Shown one piece after another: positions 11,925-23,566 of a stretch of DNA of 64,000 nucleotides. The stretch spans positions 1,618,719 through 1,682,718 of the forward strand of contig CM051006.1 in assembly GCA_027704905.1 (NCBI GenBank). The letters run 5' to 3'. Origin of the DNA: Muraenolepis orangiensis. Lineage: Eukaryota; Chordata; Actinopteri; Gadiformes; Muraenolepididae. The stretch's first letter is position 1. Each line of letters opens with the position of its first letter. The notes beneath the pieces are model-generated. The model ran no database searches and was not told the origin of the DNA. It saw nothing but the letters and a program-made list of their open reading frames with translations. The translations under genes were made by a program, and so were the position numbers.

Positions 11925-12500
11925 GACTCATTAAGATGAATGGTTTGGATTTCACACACAGAGACACACACACTCTTAGTTACACTCTTAGTTACACATC
12001 TACTGCACCAGCAATCTGTTTGATAGCAGATGTTTCATGGTAAATATTGAGTTACTTGTTGTTGCTCCTCCTTTCTGGGATGAGTCGTGTAAACTCCATG
12101 AAAGAGTCAATCCTTTTCTTTCCCTGCGAGGAACAGAATGCAGCGTTAGGGTGGCGTGCTGCTTCAACACAACCATCAGAGAGCTTTGGAAATCACATTC
12201 TCCAGGTGCTGAAAACACTTGAGATGATCAGTGGAATACGCCCAAATTGGTCTCATTACAAAGTTCATTAAACTATAATATAAGCAGTATGAAATAGGGT
12301 CAAATGTCAAGTTATTTCCCATTCAGTTCAATGTTTAATATGAGTTGATAGTGATATTGTGTGTGAACCAGGTTTGTTTCAATAACTCACACTGGTTGTT
12401 TTTAACATCCAGGAATAGCTTACATACTAGACCCTACAGCCTCTAACCTGCCCCCAAAACTCCAGCATCTTAGTGTGTATATTAAGCCAATGTGAGTCAG

Positions 12501-12504
<4 letters not shown>
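11925..12504. other. Unannotated sequence
   Basis: About 580 bp without a recognisable gene or repeat. Short open frames near 12000-12270 have no domain. Confidence 0.5.

Positions 12505-12549
<45 letters not shown>
12505..12549. repeat. (TG)n microsatellite
   Basis: Pure TG repeat of about 45 bp. Confidence 0.97.
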
Positions 12550-12787
12550 CTGCTTGGGTGCTCAAGGGAACAAACCACATCTGTGTTCTCTTGCCTTCCC
12601 AGCTTGTTTGTCCCTGATCTCTTTCCGTACCGTCTGAAGGACAACTCCATTGCTTGCTACTATTTGTCTTTTCTGTATAAAAATACCCTTTCTAGAAAGA
12701 AAATGAGTGGTGATATATGATATACTGTGAAGCTGTTTCTCTTAGAAGTACAAAAGTTAAAAAGTTAAAAAGTTAGTTATAATATCT

Positions 12788-13975
12788 CCTCCTACCTCTA
12801 CCTCTCCTACTCCTTCCTACTCCTTCTCCTCCTTCTCCCTCTCCTCCTCCTCCTCCTCCTCCTCCTCCTCCTCCTCCTCCTCCATCTCCTCCTCCTCCTC
12901 CTCCTCCTCCTCCTCCTCCTCCTCCTCCTCCTCCTCCTCCTCCTCCTCCTCCTCCTCCTCCTCCTCCTCTTCCTCCTCCTCGACCCTCACCTCCTCTTCC
13001 TCCCTCTCCCTCTCTCCTCCTGCACCTCCTCCTCCTCTCTCCTCCACAACCTTTCCCTGGGCATGGGGGACCTTCTCACCATCCTCCTACTCCTCCTCCT
13101 CCTTCTCCTCCTCCTCCCTCTCCTCCTCCTCCTCCCTCTCCTCCTCCTCCCTCTCCCTCTCCTCCTCCTTCTCCTCCTCCTCCTCCTCCTCCTTCTCCTC
13201 CTTCCTCTCCCTCTCCTCCTCCTCCTCCTCCTCATCCTCCTCCTCCTCCTCCTCCTCCTCCTCCTCCCTCTCCTCCTCCTGCTCATCCTGCTCTCTCCTC
13301 CACTACCTTTCCCTGGTCTTGGGGGCCTTCTCACTCTCCCTCTCCTTATCCTCCTTCTCCTCCCTCTCCTTCTCCTCCTCCTCCCCGTCCTCCTCCTCCC
13401 TCTCCTCCTCCCTCTCCTCCTCATCCTCTTTCCTCCTCCTCCTGCTCCTCCTCCTCCGCTCTCCTCCACAACCTGGACGTGGGGGACCTTCTCACTCTCC
13501 TCCTCCTTCTCCTCCTCCTCCTCGCTTTCTTTCTCCTCCACCTCCTCCTCCCTCTCTTTCTCCTCCTCTTCCTCCCTCTCCCTCTCCTCCTCCTCCTCCT
13601 TCTCCTCCTCCTCCCTATCCCTCTCCTCCTCCTTCTCCTCTTCCTCCTCACTTTCTTTCTCCTCCACCTACTCCTCCCTCTCTTTCTCCTCCTCTTCCTC
13701 CCTCCTCCTCCTCCTCCTCCTCCTCCTCCTTCTCCCTTTCCTCCTCCTCTCTCCTCCTCCACCTGCTCCCCTGCTCTCTCCTCCCCGACCTTTCCCTTGG
13801 TGTGGGGAACTTCCCACTCTCCTCCTCCTCACTCTCCCTCTCCTCCTCCTCTCTCCTCCACAACCTTTCCCTGGGTGTGGAGGACCTTCCCACTCTCCTC
13901 CTCCTCACTCTCCCTCTCCTTCTCCTCCTTCTCCTCCCTCTCACTCTCCACCTGCTCTTTCTGTGTTTCTGTGTG
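12788..13975. repeat. 1.2-kb polypyrimidine (CTC)n tract
   Basis: Almost uninterrupted CTC/CCT repeats on the plus strand. A larger unit containing CACAACCTTTCCCTGGG...GGGGACCTTCTCA recurs at about 13047, 13306, 13468, 13785 and 13860, so an older, longer period underlies the triplet repeat. The Leu- or Ser-rich (plus) and Glu- or Arg-rich (minus) open frames are low-complexity artefacts. The mirror-symmetric purine strand could form triplex DNA. Confidence 0.95.
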
Positions 13976-14287
13976 TTTTTCCTCCATGTTGTTTTAATTA
14001 GCATTGGAGTTGGACCGTAGAACCAAGCGCTGTAAAACATGACATAAGGTTTCCTCATTAATTATGATAAAACTTGTTTCCAGTGCATAATGAACCGGGC
14101 TTTGACCTCCATTACTGCCAGAACTCACGAGGTGAAGTAAACCACGGCATGGGAACCCAGCTCCTTTAACAATTAAGAAATATATATATTCAATAATGTA
14201 CTTTATTTAACTACATTCTTTATTGTTTTCAATATATACGTGCCACTGTGTCCAAAAAAGGGAAAGCTATGTATAGACACACAGCAG
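13976..14287. other. Unannotated sequence
   Basis: About 310 bp of AT-rich unique sequence. Nothing recognised. Confidence 0.5.
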
Positions 14288-15042
14288 AGGGACTCATAAA
14301 GGGACCCCTGATCCAGTTATCCTCTAAAGAGCTCAGCAGAGGGACTCCTCATAGAGGGACCCTGATCCAGTTACCCTCTAAAGAGCTCAGCAGAGGGACT
14401 CCTCATAGAGGGACCCTGATCCAGTTACCCTCTAAAGAGCTCAGCAGAGGGACTCCTCATAGAGGGACCCTGATCCAGTTACCCTCTAAAGAGCTCAGCA
14501 GAGGGACTCCTCATAGAGGGACCCTGATCCAGTTACCCTCTAAAAAGCTCAGCAGAGGGACTCCTCATAGAGGGACCCTGATCCAGTTACCCTCTAAAGA
14601 GCTCAGCAGAGAGACTCCTCATAGAGGGACCCCTGATCCAGTTACCCTCTAAAGACTTCAGCAGAGGGACTCCTCATAGAGGGACCCTGATCCAGTTACC
14701 CTCTAAAGAGCTCAGCAGAGGGACTCCTCATAGAGGGACCCTGATCCAGTTACCCTCTAAAGAGCTCAGCAGAGGGACTCCTCATAGAGGGACCCTGATC
14801 CAGTTACCCTCTAAAGAGCTCAGCAGAGGGACTCCTCATAGAGGGACCCCTGATCCAGTTACCCTCTAAAGAGCTCAGCAGAGGGACTCCTCATAGAGGG
14901 ACCCTGATCCAGTTACCCTCTAAAGAGCTCAGCAGAGGGACTCCTCATAGAGGGACCCTGATCCAGTTACCCTCTAAAGAGCTCAGCAGAGGGACTCCTC
15001 ATAGAGGGACCCCTGATCCAGTTACCCTCTAAAGAGCTCAGC
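14288..15042. repeat. 54-bp minisatellite
   Basis: About 14 units of 54 bp containing CTCAGCAGAGGGACTCCTCA and GATCCAGTTACCCTCTAAAG. Units are 98-100% alike by eye. Every few units carry an extra C (ACCCCTGATCC), which breaks the frame. Confidence 0.97.
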
Positions 15043-15815
15043 AGTGGTATCAATACCTCTCTTAAGAAGCTTCTCTCCATCCCCGGTTACCAAGGCCTGT
15101 TTACTCAACCTCTAAAACACCGGAAGAGACGACCACGACCCAAACAACCCAATGGCTAAAATACACTCATTAATTATACGGCTTTTTAGAGTGCCGGAGA
15201 TAAACGACGCTCTCTTCCTGTTCCGCCTTCTTTAAATATCAAGCTAAAGAAGTGATTAATGGACGCCAGAGGAAACATTGTTTGTTTGAAGAAACACTTC
15301 TAGAAAAATAATTCAAATACGCCTTCTCTTTTAAGAATGACCCCCAGATATCTTAAAACTATCCCATTTAAAAGCTTGTGTGCAGAATAAATGACCTTAG
15401 GAACAGAAGCTGCATGGACTAGACCGTATGGGTCCAAGTCGTCATAGTGATGGTACTCATAGTCCACTGACTGTATTTATTATACTGTATTATGTCTGTG
15501 AATACAATAGTCCAACTGCAGCCCGTATTGCAGTAGTATTCTTTACAGCCTGCTCAGTGATGTCTCTCTTTAGACAGAGAGCTTGTTTGATAGCCAGTTG
15601 ATTGTCCTCCTATAACCAGCATGTTGTCTACCAGCTCCTGTTCTTCCTCTAAGGTTGATTTGTTAACTCTGGTTCTGGTGTTCCTGTAAACCTCAAAAGG
15701 CGTCTTTAAGATACGGTCAAAGTCGTATTAATTGCGTCTCGTCTTGAGTTGCTATCGGAAAATCCACCGCATCTCCACGGAAAATGGATTACTGTTGATG
15801 ATCATAATTATTGAT
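15043..15815. other. Unannotated sequence
   Basis: About 770 bp without a recognised gene, RNA or element. Confidence 0.5.
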
Positions 15816-15914
15816 AACAACAACAACAACAACAACAAAACAAGGGCTGGAAGAGGAAGAGGAGGGGGGAGAGGAAGAGGAGGGGGGAGAGGAAGAGGAG
15901 GGGGGAGAGGAAGA
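15816..15914. repeat. (CAA)n then 18-bp G-rich repeat
   Basis: (CAA)8 or so at 15816-15839, then about 3.5 units of the 18-bp AGAGGAAGAGGAGGGGGG. Three G6 runs on the plus strand could support a G-quadruplex. The tract sits at the 5' edge of a LINE. Confidence 0.92.
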
Positions 15915-18000
15915 GCAGCACTCGTGTCTGACGTCACCCACTCCGTCGTCGCGAGACTTCAGACACGGCACCCAGAAGCATTCATCGCGATATCTGAGGA
16001 CTTCAAGCACGTCACTCTGGCTGCAACACTGCCCACCTTCAAGCAGTTTGTGGGCTGTCCCACCAGGGAAAACAAGACACTGGACCTGCTGTATGCCAAT
16101 GTTAAGGAGTAATACAGCGCCACTGCCCTTCCTCCTCTTGGAAGGTCAACTTCTGTGTGGACAGTGTTGTTCCCACAGAGACTGTACACAGAGACTGTTT
16201 CCCAAGCAACAACAAGCCGTGGGTCACCCGAGACATCAAGGTCCTGCTCAATGAGAAGAAGAGGGCCTTCAGAGACAGGGAGCAGATGAGGCGGGTTCAG
16301 AGGGAGCTGAAGGAGAGGATCCAGCAGGGGAAAGACAACTACAGGAGGATGCTGGGGCTCAAACTTCAGCAGAATAACCTGAAGGATGTGTGGAGTGGCA
16401 TGAGGAGCATCACTGGCTACAAACAACCTGGTACCCAGACAATAGGGGGTGGTCCTGACTGGGCCAACGAGTTGAATTTGTTTTTCAATAGATTCAATGA
16501 GTGGGCTCCGGTCTACCCCTCCCCCAGCTCCTCTACAACCATTCCCCTCCAGCCCTCCTGCTGTCCCCCCTCCCCCACCGTCCCTCTCCAGCGACAACAT
16601 ACCTGTTCTCTCTCCCCCACCACTACCTCACCCCTCCCCCATCAACACAACAGAGACTCTTCCTGCCCCCACACACGGCACACAGACCTTCACAGCTGAG
16701 CAGGTGAGGAAAGTGCTGTGCAGGCTCCATCCAGGCAAGGCTGCAGGTCCTGACGGCGTCAGCCCGAGGGTCCTCAAAACTGTGCTGCCCAGCTGAGTGG
16801 AGTCCTGCAGTACATCTTCAACCTGAGCATGAGACTGGAGAGGGTCCCTGTGCTGTGGAAGACATCCTGCCTGGTGCCGGTTCCGAAGAAGGCACGTCCC
16901 AGCACCTCAAATGACTATAGACCGTGGCGCTGACGTCCCAAGTGTTGAAGTCCTTTGAGAGGCTGGTCCTGTCACTTCTTCGGCCCCTGGTCAGATCATC
17001 GCTGGACCCTCTTCAGTTTGCCTACCAGCCGAAACTGGGTGGAGGACGCCATCATCTTCCTGCTTCATCGTGCCTACGCCCACTTGGACAGACCCGGGAG
17101 CACTGTGAGAATCATGTTTTTTAACTTCTCCAGTGCATTCAACACCATCCGGCCTGCCCTGCTGGGGAGTAAGCTGACGGCGATGAAGGTGGACTCTTCC
17201 CTGGTTTCCTGGATTACAGACTATTTGAAGGGTCGTCCACAGTTTGTCAGACTGTAGGACTGTGTGTCTGACACTGTGGTCAGCAGCACTGGTGCTCCAC
17301 AGGGAACGGTTCTTTCCCCATTCCTGTTCACCCTGTACACCTCAGACTTTCAGTTCAACTCAGAGTCCTGCCATCTGCAGAAGTTCTCGGACGACTCTGC
17401 AGTTGTTGGTTGTGTCAGCGAGGGAAACGATGAGGAGTACAGGGGCGTCGTGGACTCCTTCGTTGAGTGGTGTGAGCTGAACCACATGCAGCTCAACACA
17501 GACAAGACGAAGGAGATGGTGGTGGACTTCCGCAGGAGGAAATCTACCCCCACACCCATTTCCATCAAGGGTATGTCCGCAGAAGTTGTTCAGGAATATA
17601 AATACCTGGGAGTTCACCTGGACAACAAACTGGTCTGGGCCAAGAACTCTGAGGCTGTTTACAAGAAGGGCCAGAGCCGTCTCTACTTCCTGCGGAGGCT
17701 CCGTCCTTCAACGTTTGTAACACGATGCTGAAGATGTTCTACCAGTCGGTGGTAGTCAGTGCCATCTTCTCCGGTGTCGTGTGCTGGGGAAGCAGGTTGA
17801 GGTCAGCAGACGCCAACAAGATCAGCAGGATCGTCAGGAAGGCTGGCGCTGTCCTGGGGGTCCAGCTGGACTCCTTGTTGGTGGTGTCTGAGAGGAGGAT
17901 GCTGCGCAAGCTGCGTAGTATCCTTGACAACAACTCTCACCCTCTCCATCAGGTGCTGACCTCATACAGAAGCACCTTCAGCAACAGACTCATTCCACCC
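15915..18000 (+). pseudogene. Decayed LINE (L2/Rex1-CR1-like) endonuclease and reverse transcriptase
   Basis: A 5'-truncated LINE ORF2 runs into the assembly gap. In order: endonuclease C-terminus (LPTFKQFVGCPTRENKTLDL, 16035-16100), a linker (KRAFRDREQMRRVQRELKER), the RT start (LHPGKAAGPDGVSPRVLK, 16730-16790), fingers (PLQFAYQPKLG, 17012), motif A, STGAPQGTVLSP (17285-17325), motif C as KFSDDSAVVG (17380-17410), and the thumb or C-terminal region to 18000. Frames change or stop near 16112, 16797, 16920, 17030, 17257 and 17730. Motif A reads FFNFSSAFN, so the catalytic Asp is Asn. The copy is dead. Clade naming is by motif memory only. Confidence 0.92.
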
Positions 18001-19000
18001 NNNNNNNNNNNNNNNNNNNNNNNNNNNNNNNNNNNNNNNNNNNNNNNNNNNNNNNNNNNNNNNNNNNNNNNNNNNNNNNNNNNNNNNNNNNNNNNNNNNN
18101 NNNNNNNNNNNNNNNNNNNNNNNNNNNNNNNNNNNNNNNNNNNNNNNNNNNNNNNNNNNNNNNNNNNNNNNNNNNNNNNNNNNNNNNNNNNNNNNNNNNN
18201 NNNNNNNNNNNNNNNNNNNNNNNNNNNNNNNNNNNNNNNNNNNNNNNNNNNNNNNNNNNNNNNNNNNNNNNNNNNNNNNNNNNNNNNNNNNNNNNNNNNN
18301 NNNNNNNNNNNNNNNNNNNNNNNNNNNNNNNNNNNNNNNNNNNNNNNNNNNNNNNNNNNNNNNNNNNNNNNNNNNNNNNNNNNNNNNNNNNNNNNNNNNN
18401 NNNNNNNNNNNNNNNNNNNNNNNNNNNNNNNNNNNNNNNNNNNNNNNNNNNNNNNNNNNNNNNNNNNNNNNNNNNNNNNNNNNNNNNNNNNNNNNNNNNN
18501 NNNNNNNNNNNNNNNNNNNNNNNNNNNNNNNNNNNNNNNNNNNNNNNNNNNNNNNNNNNNNNNNNNNNNNNNNNNNNNNNNNNNNNNNNNNNNNNNNNNN
18601 NNNNNNNNNNNNNNNNNNNNNNNNNNNNNNNNNNNNNNNNNNNNNNNNNNNNNNNNNNNNNNNNNNNNNNNNNNNNNNNNNNNNNNNNNNNNNNNNNNNN
18701 NNNNNNNNNNNNNNNNNNNNNNNNNNNNNNNNNNNNNNNNNNNNNNNNNNNNNNNNNNNNNNNNNNNNNNNNNNNNNNNNNNNNNNNNNNNNNNNNNNNN
18801 NNNNNNNNNNNNNNNNNNNNNNNNNNNNNNNNNNNNNNNNNNNNNNNNNNNNNNNNNNNNNNNNNNNNNNNNNNNNNNNNNNNNNNNNNNNNNNNNNNNN
18901 NNNNNNNNNNNNNNNNNNNNNNNNNNNNNNNNNNNNNNNNNNNNNNNNNNNNNNNNNNNNNNNNNNNNNNNNNNNNNNNNNNNNNNNNNNNNNNNNNNNN
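18001..19000. other. Assembly gap (1,000 N)
   Basis: Exactly 1,000 N, a conventional placeholder of unknown true length. The left flank is LINE sequence and the right flank is minisatellite. Open frames drawn through it are meaningless. Confidence 0.99.
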
Positions 19001-19694
19001 TGAGTGTGAACACGTGTCTATGAGTGTGAACACGTGTCTATGAGTGTGAACACGTGTATATGGTGTGAACACGTGTATATGGTGTGAACACGTGTATATG
19101 AGTGTGAACACGTGTATATGAGTGTGAACATGTGTATATGAGTGTGAACACGTGTATATGAGTGTGAACACGTGTATATGAGTGTGAACACGTGTCTATG
19201 AGTGTGAACATGTGTATATGAGTGTGAACACGTGTCTATGGGTGTGAACACGTGTCTATGAGTGTGAACATGTGTATATGAGTGTGAACACGTGTATATG
19301 AGTGTGAACATGTGTATATGAGTGTGAACACGTGTATATGAGTGTGAACACGTGTCTATGAGTGTGAACATGTGTATATGAGTGTGAACACGTGTATATG
19401 AGTGTGAACACGTGTATATGAGTGTGAACACGTGTCTATGAGTGTGAACATGTGTATATGAGTGTGAACACGTGTCTATGGGTGTGAACACGTGTCTATG
19501 AGTGTGAACATGTGTATATGAGTGTGAACACGTGTATATGAGTGTGAACATGTGTATATGAGTGTGAACACGTGTATATGAGTGTGAACACGTGTCTATG
19601 AGTGTGAACATGTGTATATGAGTGTGAACACGTGTATATGAGTGTGAACACGTGTATATGAGTGTGAACACGTGTCTATGAGTGTGAACACGTG
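19001..19694. repeat. 20-bp E-box minisatellite, reverse orientation, with a 240-bp higher-order period
   Basis: About 35 units that are the reverse complement of the array at 1-908. Blocks 19201-19440 and 19441-19680 are identical, twelve units each, and 19141-19200 equals 19381-19440, so the array has a recent 240-bp higher-order repeat. Two units near 19061-19081 are 18-bp deletion variants. Confidence 0.97.
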
Positions 19695-19960
19695 TATATG
19701 GGCTGCAGTATAGCTCAGGAGGTTGAGCAGTCGCCTCACAACCGAAAGGTCGCTGGTTCGATCCCCCGGCTCCTCCTAGCAAAAACGGTTGAGGTGTCCT
19801 TGAGCAAGACACCCCAACCCCAACTGCTCCTGACCTGCTGGCTGTCTCCTTGATGGCTGACTCCTCACTCGGTGTATGAATGGGTGATGTGAGGACTTTA
19901 CATGACTTGCAAAGCGCTTTGGATAAAAGCGCTATATAAAAGCCGGCATTATTATATGGG
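19695..19960 (+). mobile_element. tRNA-derived SINE inserted in the minisatellite
   Basis: The A box TAGCTCAGGAGG at 19711 and the B box GGTTCGATCCC at 19755 form a tRNA-like pol III promoter. The body is followed by a tail with GCGCTTTGGATAAAAGCGCT, a stem-loop-like end shared with fish L2-type LINEs. TATATGGG is duplicated at 19695-19702 and 19953-19960 and matches the surrounding 20-bp unit, so the minisatellite is older than the insertion. Related copies lie at 21222 and 40606. Confidence 0.88.
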
Positions 19961-21181
19961 TGTGAACACGTGTATATGTGAGTGCACATGTACAATGGGG
20001 ACATGACAAATGTAGGGGCTGATACTCATTAGACCTCTCTGGTGTCCCTCCCATGTGCTCATTCCCCATTCAGAGGGTCCAGCTCCTGACGCTGATGGAT
20101 TGGGTACCTTGTTTGCTACAGCATCCCGGTAACCACCTCACTAGCCCAGATATAGTGGTGAGAGATGTAGCCTCTGGTCTCACAGAGAGAGAGAGTCACC
20201 TTCTCTCTCTGTCAGTTCTCTGCCATGCAGAAAAGTGCTCTCTGAGGACCAGTTACCAAGATGAATGATTTTCTATTCAGCGTTTCGCAGACGCTTTTGT
20301 CCAAAGCAAATATATATATTGGGGTTTGAACGCAGAACCTTTAGACGGGGAGTCAAACCCTAACCACCACCACTAGCACACTTTATCTAAAGCGACTTAT
20401 CGCACTTATTTATTGTAAGTGGTTAAAGAGCAGGTAGGGGCTAGGGGGCATCTTGCGGGCATGGGTGTTCACCACTAGACTTCCCTGCCCCTGCAAGAAG
20501 AGCTATGAGGACTAGCGTCTCTGGGAAGGAGCTGGTCTCCTGGGAGGTCCCCATCCCCTGCTGTCAGACATGTGTTCTGACTGCTCCCACGCTGAGATCT
20601 GACACGCCGAGAGGCCCGGCGGAGACGCTCCCCACTGCTCCTTTCCCTTCCCTCCGCCCCACGCTGGCTGCTTAACCCCGTTCCCCCATGCTCGGCTTCA
20701 CCGTGGCAACCGTCCTGCTCAGCCTCCGTCTGCCCCAGAGCATTCATGAAGCGGTGATGCTATCTTTATGCTAACCTCTCGGCAGGACTCTCAGGTCCGG
20801 TCTCGGTCCGGTCTTTTACCAATTTTTGACAAACATTTTTGACGGACATCAATTTTTCTATCAGTCTCTGTATTGTCTTGGACTAAGAGTGAATTTGACT
20901 CGACCTTTAAATCGGTCTTGGATGAATTGGTCTCTGAAGACTCGTTCTGAGAGGAGACATAAAACATAATGTTCTGCTACTTGTATATATTGTCCAAGAA
21001 AGTGTGCAGCAGCGATTGCTTAGATATTTAGAGAACTTGGTCTGGCGTCTCACATTTATCATAAAGGCTTTTTCATAAACTGCATATCTACACTGTAAGG
21101 TTCAATGATTTCTGATTGACTTGTTGAGATATGCCTTTAGAAACCTTTCCTTTTTACCCGTGAAGCCTACCAACTGGTACT
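19961..21181. other. Mostly unannotated; LINE-tail relic and degenerate sequence
   Basis: One last 20-bp minisatellite unit ends near 19985. At 20284-20310 the minus strand reads GCTTTGGACAAAAGCGTCTGC, a relic of an L2-type LINE or SINE tail. GAGCAGGTAGGGGCTAGGG near 20430 resembles the 33850 repeat. I see no gene in the remainder. A GC-rich stretch at 20475-20750 is open on the minus strand without a recognisable domain. Confidence 0.5.
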
Positions 21182-21221
21182 GTGGTCTATCCATCACACA
21201 TCTGGATGGACGCTCCAATAC

Positions 21222-21470
21222 ATACGGACTCACAAACGGAAGGTTGCTGGTCCAATCCCCGGCTCCTCCTAGCAAAACCTGTCAAGGTTGAAGACACCCT
21301 AACCCTAACTGCTCCTGACGTGCTGGCTATCTCCTTGATGGCTGTCTCCTTGATGGCTGACTCCGCAGTTGGTGGTTGAATGTTTGTATGAATGGGTGAA
21401 TGTGAGGCATGAATTGTAAAGCGCTTTTCACTGGTTAGAAAAGCGCTATATAAATGCAGTCCATTTAATA
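21222..21470 (+). mobile_element. Degenerate SINE copy (same family as 19695)
   Basis: It matches the 19695 SINE from the B-box region onward: GGCTCCTCCTAGCAAAA, CTGCTCCTGACGTGCTGG, a duplicated TCCTTGATGGCTG segment, and the tail AAAAGCGCTATATAAATGCA. The B box is mutated to GGTCCAATCCC and the A box is not recognisable. It is older than the 19695 copy. Confidence 0.85.
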
Positions 21471-22274
21471 CACATGTGATAGAGGCATTATATGCTTCAG
21501 GGGTACATTTTGACAACTGCTTTTGTAACGGCCTTTTTGGATGTATGTGTGTTGCTATGTATTTTCCATATCTCTGTGACACAAGCCTGATTTCCAATAT
21601 ATATATTAGGGCTGTCAAAGTTAACACGTTATTTCGCACATTTCCAGCGCGCATGAGCCCCTGTGAATGAACTGAGCGGCAGCGTGATAAACCAACAGGA
21701 TGATGAGGAGACACCGCGGAGCGCTGGGCGGAACGTTTCACTTTAACACATCGCGCTCGCAATATGATTGCGGCAGCAAAGAACCTTCCTCTGAGCAGAT
21801 GCCCTGGGTAGCACATTAGACAGAGGGCCGCTGGTCTCACTCCAAGACTGTGGGTTTGATGGGGCTTTAGCAAAGTGCCATAAAATAGTTGGACTATTTT
21901 GTTTTGTGTGCCACAAAAGTTGACAGTTTCAATGTCATTTTAAAGCAAAAAGGATTTTTCACATTGGCTTTGTTATTCAGTTTCTTAAAGTGGTCTACTT
22001 GTTGCAACATTCATGAGATGTTTCTTTGCAAACAATTTACAGGCAAGCGGTTTATGTTCACTTTGTTGCAGACATTATTTTGTAACAGATTATTTATGCA
22101 GTTGTCTGCTTAATATTTAACATATTATCGATGTTTTGGGCAATACTAAGCACTCCCTGAGACCTTTTTGCTCAGAAAAACGAATGTGAAAAGTAACAAA
22201 TAAAATAATAAAAATCTTGATCTCTAACTGCTTTTAGCATTTCATTGTTACATACCTTCCATTTGTTGACTGGC

Positions 22275-22612
22275 GAGCCAAATATGCCAGAGAACCCAGA
22301 AGATGAGACACGGACACTCAAAACAATGGAAAAATGTCTTTACGAAAAAGATATCCTCAAACACAAAAACCAACTAGGCAGTGTGTGACTGGTTACATGG
22401 CGTGACGTGGTCGGAGCAGGAAAACGCAGGTTCTCGTGTTGTAGGGAGCCCTAAGGATATCAATAACCAAGTGCCCGACGCCGGTCCTCGGCAGCCTAAA
22501 GAAGGGTAGATCCCAGGTGTTCATTAGCCTCAGCAGGCCTGATTAGGATGGGCAACACCTGGGATCGATTAGAGCGTGGGGGTTGTTTTGCCACCCGCAA
22601 AAAACAAAACGT
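22275..22612. mobile_element. Unclassified ~340-bp insertion inside the 21607 element
   Basis: This segment is absent from the sister copy at 52080-52140, so it was inserted. It has a 13-bp perfect inverted repeat, GATCCCAGGTGTT at 22509 and its complement at 22554, with a 32-bp loop. Terminal repeats and target duplications could not be placed, so no class is given. Confidence 0.55.
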
Positions 22613-22641
22613 ATATGTGTCTTTTAAACTTGTGATTAATC

Positions 22642-23419
22642 TGTCACGGCCGGGTGTAGGTGGGACCCAAAAGCAGGAGAACAGAAGTTAGATGGAACAG
22701 GGGCTTATATGAAAGCAAAAGGCAAAGGTACAGACAGGGCCAGGCAAAACAAGGTCGTAATACAGGCGATGGTCAAAAACACGCTAGATCCAAAAACAGA
22801 ACATAAGACGTACTAAAGAAACTTGACGTGAGGCTTCCCGAGAATCAATGTGTGTGATAATCCAGCCCTGTGTGAGTGCGCGGGGTAGGCTTAAATAGCA
22901 ACGTCAATTGTGATGCGCTGCAACTGAGGGTGAGAATTAACAAGGGGGCGTGGCTATCCGGTAGTGTGTAGTGGGAGAGGAGACAGGAATGTGGAACGTG
23001 ATTAGGGGGCGTGGCTATCCAGTAGTGTGTAGTGGGAGGAGACAGGAATGTGGAACGTGATTAGGGGGCGTGGCTATCCGGTAGTGTGTAGTGGGAGAGG
23101 AGACAGGAATGTGGAACGTGATTAGGGTGCGTGGCTATCCGGTAGTGTGTAGTGGGAGGAGACAGGAATGTGGAACGTGATTAGGGGGCGTGGCTATCCG
23201 CTAGTGTGTAGTGGGAGAGGAGACAGGAATGTGGAACGTGATTAGGGGGCGTGGCTATCCGGTAGTGTGTAGTGGGAGGAGACAGGAATGTGGAACGTGA
23301 TTAGGGGGCGTGGCTATCCGCTAGTGTGTAGTGGGAGAGGAGACAGGAATGTGGAACGTGATTAGGGGGCGTGGCTATCCGGGAGAGTGATGTGGAGACA
23401 GGAATGCAAAACTGTGACA
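22642..23419. mobile_element. Probable solo LTR carrying a 60-bp minisatellite
   Basis: A 778-bp segment starts TGTCACGG, ends CTGTGACA and is flanked on both sides by TAATC (22637-22641, 23420-23424). TG...CA ends with a 5-bp target duplication are the mark of an LTR left after recombination of a full retroelement. Removing it restores the host transposon's GATTAATCGGATTAATC. The short inverted TGTCAC ends would also suit a DNA transposon. There is no coding content and the orientation is not assigned. Confidence 0.68.
22943..23405. repeat. ~60-bp minisatellite with alternating unit lengths
   Basis: About 7.5 units. Units containing GGGAGAGGAGAC alternate strictly with units containing GGGAGGAGAC, so the true period is a dimer of about 120 bp. 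Nearly every unit has GGGGGCGTGGC, an Sp/KLF-like motif; one unit reads GGGTGCGTGGC. It lies wholly inside the probable solo LTR. Confidence 0.95.
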
Positions 23420-23566
23420 TAATCGGATTAATCACAGAATTTGTTTGTGATTAATCTGATTAAATATTTTGATCTATTGACAGCACTAATATAGATATAT
23501 CCATCCTGTCTGTAAAGGGCTGCTAGCAAATCCTACAGAATGAGATTAATGGAGGGCTAACTAGAA

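Larger units (their letters stand above)
21607..23488. mobile_element. hAT-like non-autonomous DNA transposon with two nested insertions
   Basis: The termini are inverted: TAGGGCTGTCAA on the left, and the right end reads TAGTGCTGTCAA on the minus strand. The TAGGG start fits hAT ends. Flanks ATATATAT (21599-21606) and ATATAGAT (23489-23496) are a possible 8-bp target duplication with one mismatch. The interior matches 51506-52140. No transposase is visible. It is interrupted at about 22275-22612 and at 22642-23419. Confidence 0.72.

Noticed and set aside
12817..14058. Long open frames rich in Leu, Ser, Glu or Arg
   Set aside because: They are translations of a CTC repeat on both strands, with no complex sequence beyond the array.
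17725..19171. Open frames of 350-430 codons crossing 18001-19000
   Set aside because: Most residues are unknown because the frame runs through N. The right part is minisatellite.
19703..19775. Functional tRNA gene
   Set aside because: A and B boxes are present but the sequence does not fold as a full cloverleaf and leads into a SINE body and LINE-like tail.
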